From JALZAA01 sp046724655 (GTDB lineage Bacteria; Actinomycetota; Acidimicrobiia; IMCC26256; JACDBD01), in assembly GCA_046724655.1 (NCBI GenBank), contig JBKOWY010000151.1:1-5941 (forward strand): DNA of 5,941 nucleotides. Direction: 5' to 3'. Below are positions 1 through 5,506 of the stretch, piece by piece. Positions within the stretch are counted from its first letter, which is position 1; every line of letters starts with the position of its first letter. The notes beneath the pieces were generated by a model that was given only the letters and a program-made list of their open reading frames with translations, was not told the origin of the DNA and made no database searches. Made by a program: the position numbers and the translations under genes.

Positions 1-65
1 GCTGTCGCCGCAGTTGGCAGCGGCATGAGCAACGCGGCTGCGGCCGAGACATGCAGCGTGGGACG

Positions 66-284
66 TCAATGGCCATGAAGGACGCCGGCCAGGCGACCGC
101 TCGCGATCCCGCCGGTCGCGAGCACGCGGGCACGCGCTCGATCGAACGCGTCCGGATCGTCGGCGCCCTCTGCGTAGACCTGTCGGTCAATCCGCCGCCA
201 CCGTCCGCGACGGTCACCCCATCGCAGGGCTTCCCGCGTCAACCCGCGTCCGGCCGCTTCCTCGGCCGTGAACAACCGTCGCAT
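66..284 (-). pseudogene. AbiEi-antitoxin-like N-terminal module, truncated
   Basis: The frame encodes about 72 residues beginning MRRLFTAEEAAGRGLTREAL, followed by an Arg/Trp-rich stretch (WRRIDRQVY) and ending GRLAGVLHGH. This resembles the N-terminal winged-helix-like module of actinobacterial type IV AbiEi-family antitoxin or DUF559 proteins, which normally run to roughly 250-300 residues. Here a TGA at 66-68 ends the frame, and the same frame then stays open to the window edge, so a nonsense mutation or a small indel is plausible. The start was set at the ATG at 282-284 because GGGAGC lies 6 nt upstream (291-296) and the family usually begins near this MRRLFT motif; a GTG at 327-329 would add 15 unconvincing residues. 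It lies downstream of glnA on the same strand, across a 109-nt gap holding an inverted repeat, so it is probably not part of a glnA operon. Family assignment is from memory of similar proteins; no function is claimed for the short product. Confidence 0.55.
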
Positions 285-310
285 CCCGGCGCTCCCGCAT
301 TTGACACGCT

Positions 311-356
311 GGGATGGTGGTGAAGACACCGTTTTCGGGCGCGATCACCACCACCC
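311..356 (-). terminator. Inverted repeat behind glnA, possible terminator
   Basis: Plus-strand gggatggtggtga (311-323) pairs with tcaccaccaccc (345-356): nine consecutive pairs plus three G-C pairs beyond one bulged A, around a 21-nt loop. It begins 38 nt past the glnA stop codon, where a transcription terminator would be expected. No U-rich tract follows on the glnA strand, which is common in high-GC actinobacteria but leaves the terminator call uncertain. It could also be an mRNA 3'-end stabilising stem. Confidence 0.4.
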
Positions 357-393
357 AGGCGCACGAAACGTCGCGGGGAAGCAACGAGGAAGA

Positions 394-1833
394 TCAGATG
401 TCGTAGTACATGTAGAACTCCCACGGGTGCGGGCGGAGCCGGAGCTCGTCGATCTCGTTCTCCCGCTTGTAGGAGATCCACGTGTCGACCACGTCCTGGG
501 TGAACACGCCCCCGGCGAGCAGGAACTCGTGGTCGGCTTCGAGCGCGTCGAGGACGTCGTCGAGCGAGCCCGGAACCTGCGGGACCTTGGCCATGTCCTC
601 GGGCGGCAGGTCGTAGAGGTCCTTGTCGAGCGGGTCGGGCGGCTCGATGCGGTTCTGCACCCCGTCGAGTCCGGCCATGACCATCGTCGAGAAGGCCAGG
701 TACGGGTTGCACGACGGGTCGGGCGGCCGGAATTCGAGTCGCTTGGCTTTCGGGCTCTTCGAGTAGACCGGGATGCGCACGCATGCGGAGCGGTTGCGCT
801 GCGAGTACACGAGGTTCACCGGCGCCTCGTAGCCGGGCACCAGCCGCTTGTACGAGTTCGTCGTCGGCGCCGCGAACGCCAGGATCGCCGGCGTGTGCTT
901 GATGAGACCGCCGATGTACCAGCGGGCGAGGTCGGAGATCTGCCCGTAGCCCTTCTCGTCGAAGAACAACGGCTCGCCGCCCTTCCACAGTGACTGGTGC
1001 GTGTGCATGCCCGAGCCGTTGTCCTGGAAGATCGGCTTGGGCATGAACGTGACCGTGAATCCCGCGGACCGCGCCACGTTCTTCACCACGTACTTGTAGA
1101 GCATGAGCTTGTCGGCCATGGACAGCAGCGTGTCGAAGCGCATGTCGATCTCGGCCTGGCCGGCAGTGCCCACCTCGTGGTGCTGCACCTCGACCTCCAC
1201 GCCCAGCTTCTCGAGGGTCAGGATCATCTCCGACCGCAGGTCCTGGAAGCTGTCCATGGGCGGGACGGGGAAGTACCCCTCCTTGTACCGGGGCTTGTAC
1301 GCGAGGTTCGGGCCGCCGTCGAGCTCGAACTCGCGGCCCGAGTTCCACACGCCCTCGACGGAGTCGAGGAAGTAGTAGCCCGAGTACTGGTTCTGGTCGA
1401 AGCGGGCCGAGTCGAGGATGTAGAACTCGGCCTCCGGGCCCATGTAGATGGTGTCGGCGATGCCCGTGCCCTTGACGTACTCCTCCGCCTTGCGCGCCAC
1501 GTAGCGCGGGTCGCGGGTGTACGGCTCGCCGGTCACGGGGTCGCGCACGAAGCAGTTGACGGCGAGCGTCGTGTGCTCGCGGAACGGGTCGATGATCGCC
1601 GTGTTCGGATCGGGCACCAGGAGCATGTCGGACTCCTGGATCTCCTGGAAGCCGCGAATCGACGACCCGTCGAACCCGTAGCCCTCGTCGAAGCCCTCCT
1701 CGGTCAGCTCGTGGATCGGCATCGAGAAGTGCTGCATGAGGCCGGGGAGGTCACAGAACCGCAGGTCCACGACCTCGGCGCCGGCGTCCTGCGCCAGCCT
1801 CAACACATCCCCCGGCGTGCGCTGCTCCGCCAC
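394..1833 (-). CDS. glnA: Glutamine synthetase type I (GSI-beta)
   Basis: This cytoplasmic dodecameric enzyme condenses glutamate and ammonia to glutamine with ATP. The product is 479 residues, within the usual GSI range. Visible landmarks are the latch FDGSS (54-58, Asp55 at the ammonium site), metal-site GPEAEF (Glu134, Glu136), HHEVGTAGQAE (Glu220, Glu228), NGSGMH (His277), KRLVPGYEAP (Arg330, flap Glu336), NRSA (Arg348) and LEFRPPDP (Glu367, Arg369). The GSI-beta-specific insertion is present around 147-192 (YYFLDSVEGVWNSGRE to YFPVPP). Tyr407 in LYDLPPE is the adenylylation site, so control by a GlnE-type adenylyltransferase is expected, though glnE is not in the window. The GTG at 1831-1833 is preferred over an in-frame ATG 69 nt upstream because AAGGAG lies 5 nt before it and the resulting N-terminus (AEQRTPGDVLRLA) matches family starts. 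It is transcribed divergently from the second synthetase gene. Confidence 0.97.
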   Translation of the reverse strand: MAEQRTPGDVLRLAQDAGAEVVDLRFCDLPGLMQHFSMPIHELTEEGFDEGYGFDGSSIRGFQEIQESDMLLVPDPNTAIIDPFREHTTLAVNCFVRDPVTGEPYTRDPRYVARKAEEYVKGTGIADTIYMGPEAEFYILDSARFDQNQYSGYYFLDSVEGVWNSGREFELDGGPNLAYKPRYKEGYFPVPPMDSFQDLRSEMILTLEKLGVEVEVQHHEVGTAGQAEIDMRFDTLLSMADKLMLYKYVVKNVARSAGFTVTFMPKPIFQDNGSGMHTHQSLWKGGEPLFFDEKGYGQISDLARWYIGGLIKHTPAILAFAAPTTNSYKRLVPGYEAPVNLVYSQRNRSACVRIPVYSKSPKAKRLEFRPPDPSCNPYLAFSTMVMAGLDGVQNRIEPPDPLDKDLYDLPPEDMAKVPQVPGSLDDVLDALEADHEFLLAGGVFTQDVVDTWISYKRENEIDELRLRPHPWEFYMYYDI

Positions 1834-1838
1834 GTCGT

Positions 1839-1844
1839 CTCCTT
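1839..1844 (-). promoter_or_regulatory. Ribosome binding site deciding the glnA start
   Basis: AAGGAG on the minus strand lies 5 nt before the GTG at 1831-1833. It is the best Shine-Dalgarno match seen among the genes here and favours the 479-residue glnA product over a 502-residue one starting at 1902. Confidence 0.8.
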
Positions 1845-1942
1845 CTTCGATCTCCTCAACGACCGGACGCGGTCCCGCGCCCGGTGTCTCGCCGCCTGCC
1901 AAATCGGCGGGAGCCTATGCCCCCTCCCGCGAGCCCCGCGAG

Positions 1943-1958
1943 GTCGCGGTTCGGTCAC
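1943..1958 (-). promoter_or_regulatory. Candidate GlnR-type operator for glnA (weak)
   Basis: Read on the glnA strand this is GTGAC, six bases, then GCGAC. The actinomycete GlnR box is usually written gTnAC-n6-GaAAC. The first half-site fits fully, the second fits at G and the final AC, and the AC-to-AC spacing is the expected 11 bp. It lies about 25-45 bp upstream of the possible glnA -10 box at 1912-1917, a place where an activator could act. In DNA this GC-rich such a match can arise by chance. Confidence 0.3.
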
Positions 1959-2008
1959 CGCCGGGGCGCACGCTCCCAGCCTGCGATTTCGCATCGATTG
2001 CTCCCAAA

Positions 2009-2035
2009 TGAACGCTCTGTTAACCGACTCTGATC
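2009..2035. promoter_or_regulatory. 11-bp-phased motif array, GlnR- or PhoP-like (weak)
   Basis: On the plus strand three pentamers TGAAC, TTAAC and TGATC are each separated by six bases. On the minus strand they read GATCA, GTTAA and GTTCA, resembling the 11-bp direct repeat units bound by OmpR-family regulators such as PhoP (GTTCA-type units) and, by spacing, GlnR. The array sits in the only AT-richer patch of the divergent region, 50-76 bp before the rightward ATG. Only two of the three units are good matches. Confidence 0.35.
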
Positions 2036-2084
2036 TGCGGTTTCGGGCTGCCGTGGCCCTCGACGGGCCTGCCACACTGGGCGC

Positions 2085-3431
2085 ATGGAGCGACCGCTGG
2101 ACTACGTGCTGCGAACGGTCGAGGAACGCGGCGTCCGCTTCGTGCGCCTCTGGTTCACCGACGTGCTGGGCAAGCTCAAGAGCTTCGCGATCACCCCGGC
2201 CGAGCTCGAGGGGGCGCTCGAGGAGGGCATGACCTTCGACGGCTCCGCGATCGAGGGCTACACGCGCGTCCAGGAAGCCGACATGCTCGCCAAGCCCGAC
2301 CCGGGGACGTTCGAGATCGTGCCCTGGCGGGGCGAGGACGCGCCCGTGGCACGCATGTTCTGCGACATCCACCGCCTCGGCGGCGAGCCGTTCGAGGGCG
2401 ATCCGCGCTACGTCCTCAAGCGGAACCTCGAGCGCGCCCGGGAGAAGGGGTTCACCTTCTACGCCGGCCCGGAGATGGAGTTCTTCTACTTCAAGTCATC
2501 GCGCGAGCCCGAGCCCCTCGACACCGCCACGTACTTCGACCTGACCCAGATGGACATGGTCAGCGAGCTGCGCAAGCAGACCATCCTTACGCTCGAGGCG
2601 ATGGGCATCCCCGTCGAGTACAGCTTCCACGAGCTGGGGCCCAGCCAGCACGAGATCGATCTCCGCTACACCGACGCGCTCACCATGGCCGACAACGTCA
2701 TGACGTTCCGGCTCGTCGTGAAGGAGGTCGCCCAAGACCTCGGCGTGTACGCCACGTTCATGCCCAAGCCGCTCGCGCACGCGTTCGGCTCCGGGATGCA
2801 CTCTCACATGTCGCTGTTCGAAGGCGACGTCAACGCGTTCCATGACCCGGGTGACGAATACGGATTGTCGAAGGTCGGCAAGTGTTTCATCGCCGGGCTC
2901 CTGCGGCACGCGCCCGAGATCACCGCGGTGACGAACCAGTGGGTGAACTCGTACAAGCGGCTGGCGACCAACCGGGAGGCGCCCATCGTGGGTTACGAGG
3001 CGCCCGTCTACGTGTGCTGGGCGAGGAACAACCGGTCGGCCCTCGTGCGTGTCCCGCTGGCCAAGAAGGGGAAGGATGACTCGACCCGGATCGAGTACCG
3101 CTCGCCCGACCCGGCGTGCAACCCGTACCTGTCGTTCAGCGTGCTGCTGGCGGCAGGCCTCAAGGGCGTCGAGGAGGGCTACGAGCTCCCGCCCGAAGCG
3201 ACCAACAACATCTTCGAGATGACCCCCGAGGAGCGGGCGGCCGAAGGTATCGACTCGCTCCCGCGCTCGCTCGCCGAGGCCGTGGATGTGATGGAGGACT
3301 CGGAGCTCGTCGCCGAGACGCTCGGCGAGCACGTCTTCGAGCATTTCATCCGCAACAAGCGCAGCGAATGGGCCGACTACCGGGCGCAGGTCACGCCGTG
3401 GGAGCTCGACCGCTACCTGGGGTCGCTGTGA
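2085..3431 (+). CDS. glnA2: GlnA2-type glutamine synthetase-like ligase
   Basis: This 448-residue type I glutamine-synthetase fold protein resembles mycobacterial GlnA2 (about 446 residues) from its start (VLRTVEERGVRFVRLWFTDV) to its end (NKRSEWADYR, TPWEL). Catalytic landmarks remain: Asp52 (FDGSA), GPEMEF (Glu130, Glu132), FHELGPSQHE (Glu183, Glu190), GSGMH (His239), KR (Arg292), NRS (Arg317) and IEYRSPDP (Glu337, Arg339). The long GSI-beta insertion and the adenylylation tyrosine are absent; the equivalent segment reads NIFEMTPEE, with Phe. The position matching the second latch serine is Ala55, and the usual Asn of NGSGMH is Phe234. KRLATNREAPIVGYEAP carries seven extra residues in the Glu-flap loop. 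Streptomyces GlnA2 to GlnA4 glutamylate polyamines or ethanolamine, so an amine other than ammonia is possible; plain glutamine synthesis cannot be excluded. The ATG fits the GlnA2 N-terminus although its ribosome site is weak. The gene leads a plus-strand unit with the GlnR-like regulator. Confidence 0.93.
   Translation: MERPLDYVLRTVEERGVRFVRLWFTDVLGKLKSFAITPAELEGALEEGMTFDGSAIEGYTRVQEADMLAKPDPGTFEIVPWRGEDAPVARMFCDIHRLGGEPFEGDPRYVLKRNLERAREKGFTFYAGPEMEFFYFKSSREPEPLDTATYFDLTQMDMVSELRKQTILTLEAMGIPVEYSFHELGPSQHEIDLRYTDALTMADNVMTFRLVVKEVAQDLGVYATFMPKPLAHAFGSGMHSHMSLFEGDVNAFHDPGDEYGLSKVGKCFIAGLLRHAPEITAVTNQWVNSYKRLATNREAPIVGYEAPVYVCWARNNRSALVRVPLAKKGKDDSTRIEYRSPDPACNPYLSFSVLLAAGLKGVEEGYELPPEATNNIFEMTPEERAAEGIDSLPRSLAEAVDVMEDSELVAETLGEHVFEHFIRNKRSEWADYRAQVTPWELDRYLGSL
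2976..3017 (+). repeat. 21-bp imperfect tandem repeat in the Glu-flap codons
   Basis: The nonamer gaggcgccc occurs at 2976-2984 and again at 2997-3005, exactly seven codons apart, so the protein reads EAPIVGY then EAPVYVC. Beyond the nonamer only scattered bases agree. The glnA of this window and other GSI proteins have a single GYEAP here. The extra seven residues may be a diverged tandem duplication, or an inherited family insertion that happens to contain EAP. Confidence 0.5.
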
Positions 3432-3433
3432 TC

Positions 3434-4150
3434 ATGTCGGCCATCACCGAGCCCCTTCTGGTCTTCCCGGACCCGCCGCCAGCGTTGCTCGCGCAGACGC
3501 TCGACCTCGCCGGCTATCCGTGGAAGTCGGTCGCCAACGCCTCGATCGCCGCGCAGCACGAGCCGCCGGACGGGTGGTCGGGCGCCGTCATCTGCGCGGA
3601 CGACGACCCGGAGGGCGCGTTCGGCATCTGCCGGGCCTTGCGCAAACGCGACGAGCCGCTCGAGCCGATCCTGCTGCTCGTTTCGGGCGCCCAGCTCGGC
3701 GAGCTCGAGATGCGCGAAGACGTCTTCGACGACTTCTGCCTCTCGCCGTTCCATCCCCGCGAGCTCGAGGCGCGGCTACGGCACCTCAACTGGCGGACGG
3801 GACGCGGCACCCGGCCGGAGCTCGTCGACTACGGCGACCTCGTGCTCAACCTGGAGACCTACCAGGCCGCCATGGGCAACCGGCCGCTCGACCTCACCTA
3901 CATGGAGTACGAGCTGTTGCGGTTCTTCGCCACCCATCCGGGCAAGGTGTTCACCCGCGAGCAGCTCCTCTCGCGTGTGTGGGGCTACGAGTACTACGGC
4001 GGGGCGCGGACGGTCGACGTCCACGTCCGGCGGCTGCGGGCCAAGCTGGGCGAGGAGTATGCGGGCCTGATCCAGACGGTGCGGTCGGTCGGCTATCGGT
4101 TCGGCCAGCCCCGGTCGTTGTCCAGCCCCGGCGGGGGCGCGGAGACCTAG
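3434..4150 (+). CDS. glnR: GlnR-like orphan winged-helix response regulator
   Basis: The 238-residue product has an OmpR-type layout: receiver-like domain about 8-118 and winged-helix DNA-binding domain about 129-224. The effector half (LDLTYMEYELL, VFTREQLLSRVWGY, GGARTVDVHVRRLRAKLG, TVRSVGYRF) closely follows actinomycete GlnR, including the GG-x-RTVDVHVRRLRAKLG stretch that differs from MtrA and RegX3. The receiver lacks the usual phosphorylation pocket: the beta-1 acidic pair is missing (LLVFPDPPP), the beta-5 Lys is Ser104 (LSPF), and only Asp56-58 (ADDD) lie near the acceptor position. GlnR is known to be atypical in this way and to work without a partner histidine kinase; none is encoded here. 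GlnR controls glnA, ammonium transport and other nitrogen genes. The ATG starts 2 nt after the upstream stop codon; an in-frame GTG at 3428 overlaps that stop as GTGA and has GGGG 5 nt before it, so either start implies translational coupling. Another OmpR-family paralogue is the alternative identity. Confidence 0.88.
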   Translation: MSAITEPLLVFPDPPPALLAQTLDLAGYPWKSVANASIAAQHEPPDGWSGAVICADDDPEGAFGICRALRKRDEPLEPILLLVSGAQLGELEMREDVFDDFCLSPFHPRELEARLRHLNWRTGRGTRPELVDYGDLVLNLETYQAAMGNRPLDLTYMEYELLRFFATHPGKVFTREQLLSRVWGYEYYGGARTVDVHVRRLRAKLGEEYAGLIQTVRSVGYRFGQPRSLSSPGGGAET

Positions 4151-4216
4151 CGCCTCGAGCGTGCTACAAGCGCGGTACCGCTACGCCCTCCCCGGGCGGG
4201 CGGACGGGGGCGCCGC
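4151..4216 (+). promoter_or_regulatory. Gap before the kinase gene with a 10-bp palindrome
   Basis: The 66-nt gap between regulator and kinase holds a perfect palindrome GCGGTACCGC (4172-4181) and a GGGGG run (4206-4210) 6 nt before the kinase ATG that can act as ribosome binding site. No clear -10/-35 pair and no terminator-like stem with a T run is visible, so read-through from the regulator gene is plausible. The palindrome may be an operator or chance in GC-rich DNA. Confidence 0.35.
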
Positions 4217-5488
4217 ATGATCACCACCGAGACCCTCCTCGATTCCCGGTACCGCATCGACGTTCTCATCGACCGCGGGGGCATGGCGAACGTGTACCGC
4301 GCCCACGACCTGCGGCTCGAACGAGAAGTGGCCGTGAAGGTGCTACGGGAGGTCGAGCACCAGCGGCGCTTCGCGGTGGAAGCGCGCACGCTGGCGAGCC
4401 TGCATCATCCGAACCTCGTCCGGCTGCTCGACGCCGGCACCGACAACGGCGACGCATACCTGGTCCTCGAGCTGCTCGACGGAGCGACGCTGCGGCAGCT
4501 GCTGGATCGTGGCCCGCTCCTTCCGGCACGTGTCGCTCGCATCGGCGTCGAGACCGCAAGTGCGCTCGACTACATCCACCGGCGCGGCATCGTGCACCGG
4601 GACATCAAGCCGTCGAACCTCATGCTCGATGAACGCGGCTCGGTGAAGGTGGCCGACTTCGGCATCGCCCGGCTGCTCGGCGGGACGGCGATCACGACCA
4701 CGCACCACCCGATCGGGACCATGGCATACATCGCGCCCGAACAGCTCGACGGCGACACGATCGGTCCGCCCGCCGACATCTACTCCCTGGGTTTGGTGCT
4801 CACCGAGTGCCTGACGGGACGCCGCGTCTTCGACGGCCCGCCGGCGGTAGCGGGGGCGGCGCGCTTGTCACGCGACCCGCACATCCCGACCGACCTTCCC
4901 GAGCCGTGGGCCGCGACGCTGCGGGCGATGACTGCTCGCGATCCGGCTGCGCGCCCGACCGCCGCTGCGCTGAGGGAGTCGATCAACGGACGGGACGCTC
5001 GCGTCGCGTCCGTGCCGGCTGCGGTGACCCGAGCCGTACCCGCGGCGCGCACCGAGGCGGCACCGACCACGGTCGCGCCTAGCGCGGCTGCACCCACCAA
5101 CGGGGCGCCGACCAAGGTCGCGCCGACCAAAGTTGCGACCACCAAGGTCGGACCCACCGCGGTGCAGCGGATGCGGCTGCGCCGGCGCCGGCCATGGCTC
5201 GGTGGCCTTCTCGTCGGCACGCTGATTGCGGGGACGTTGGGCGTCGCGCTGATCGTGTACCGGACCGGCTCGTCGGGAGGAGACAGCACGACTCGACCGG
5301 CCCCGACTGCGACGCCCGCGGGGCGAACCGCAGTGACGTCGCCCTCGACTGCGCAACCTTCGACCACGGTGCTGCCACCGCCCCTCCCGGGGCTGCCCGA
5401 CAACCCAGGCCCTGGCAACGGCGACGGGACCAAGGAGCTCGAGGGCTGGCTCAAGGAGCTGCGGAAGCTGTTCCTCCAGGAGGAGTGA
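4217..5488 (+). CDS. Membrane Ser/Thr protein kinase, PknB-like
   Basis: The 423-residue protein has a cytoplasmic Hanks-type kinase domain (about 12-260), a linker with 5-residue repeats (282-316), a basic stop (RMRLRRRRPW, 318-327), one membrane helix (about 328-348) and a roughly 75-residue outer tail. Catalytic elements are complete: glycine loop RGGMANVY (20-27, first loop Gly replaced by Asp19), VAVK (Lys41), helix-C Glu55, HRDIKPSN (Asp129, Asn134), DFG (147-149), and APE (173-175). The activation loop holds Thr157 and Thr160-162, likely autophosphorylation sites. The beta-3 to helix-C segment is shorter than in PknB. Unlike PknB the outer part has no PASTA repeats; it is Thr/Pro/Gly-rich and ends in a short amphipathic stretch (KELEGWLKELRKLF). 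The ATG follows GGGGG by 6 nt. It lies 66 nt after the GlnR-like gene on the same strand, so co-transcription is possible. Its substrate is unknown; modification of GlnR or a synthetase is only inferred from position. Confidence 0.95.
   Translation: MITTETLLDSRYRIDVLIDRGGMANVYRAHDLRLEREVAVKVLREVEHQRRFAVEARTLASLHHPNLVRLLDAGTDNGDAYLVLELLDGATLRQLLDRGPLLPARVARIGVETASALDYIHRRGIVHRDIKPSNLMLDERGSVKVADFGIARLLGGTAITTTHHPIGTMAYIAPEQLDGDTIGPPADIYSLGLVLTECLTGRRVFDGPPAVAGAARLSRDPHIPTDLPEPWAATLRAMTARDPAARPTAAALRESINGRDARVASVPAAVTRAVPAARTEAAPTTVAPSAAAPTNGAPTKVAPTKVATTKVGPTAVQRMRLRRRRPWLGGLLVGTLIAGTLGVALIVYRTGSSGGDSTTRPAPTATPAGRTAVTSPSTAQPSTTVLPPPLPGLPDNPGPGNGDGTKELEGWLKELRKLFLQEE
5060..5164 (+). repeat. 15-bp in-frame repeats in the kinase juxtamembrane linker
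   Basis: Seven consecutive 15-bp units encode APTTV, APSAA, APTNG, APTKV, APTKV, ATTKV and GPTAV (residues 282-316). Units four to six are nearly identical in DNA (gcgccgaccaaggtc type), suggesting recent slippage; the outer ones have diverged. The result is a flexible Ala/Pro/Thr/Lys tether of about 35 residues between kinase domain and membrane. Confidence 0.85.
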
Positions 5489-5506
5489 GGAGACCGCGCG
5501 CTGCCG

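Larger units (their letters stand above)
1834..2084. promoter_or_regulatory. Divergent control region between glnA and second synthetase
   Basis: This 251-bp gap lies between the two start codons and must hold the promoters for glnA (leftward) and for the synthetase-regulator genes (rightward), unless they are leaderless or read from elsewhere. It carries a small AT-richer patch near 1985-2035, unlike the GC-rich flanks. On the minus strand TAGGCT (1912-1917) fits a TANNNT -10 box about 80 nt before the glnA GTG, with no good -35. Two AC-to-AC 11-bp-spaced motifs resembling nitrogen-regulator sites lie at 1943-1958 and 2009-2035. Short inverted repeats occur at 1936-1949 (CCGCGA-gg-TCGCGG), 1982-1993 (TGCGA-tt-TCGCA) and 2055-2069 (GGCCC-tcgac-GGGCC), the last ending 15 nt before the rightward ATG. 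I see no convincing -35/-10 pair for the rightward gene and no coding potential that stands out. Confidence 0.7.

Noticed and set aside
51..323. 90-codon plus-strand frame over the AbiEi-like module
   Set aside because: No recognisable motif; the minus-strand frame has family-like sequence and a ribosome binding site.
239..1348. 369-codon open frame antisense-phase to glnA on the same strand
   Set aside because: It is a GC-driven shadow of glnA: rich in Arg/Ala/Gly/Pro, with no recognisable domain, while glnA accounts for the conserved residues.
997..2232. 411-codon plus-strand open frame opposite glnA, crossing the divergent region
   Set aside because: Composition is repetitive Val/Arg/His/Leu typical of antisense to GC-rich genes, and it runs across the control region into the start of the second synthetase.
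2496..3344. 282-codon minus-strand open frame opposite the second synthetase
   Set aside because: No family resemblance; explained by codon bias of the real gene on the plus strand.
3520..4632. 370-codon plus-strand frame overlapping the regulator and kinase
   Set aside because: Arg/Ala/Pro-rich shadow spanning two well-supported genes in another frame.
5060..5164. Possible CRISPR-like repeat array
   Set aside because: Units are contiguous 15-bp codon repeats without spacers and lie in frame within the kinase.
5470..5485. Small inverted repeat TCCTC-cag-GAGGA at the kinase 3' end
   Set aside because: Only about five base pairs with a three-base loop, inside coding sequence and without a T tract; not a credible terminator.
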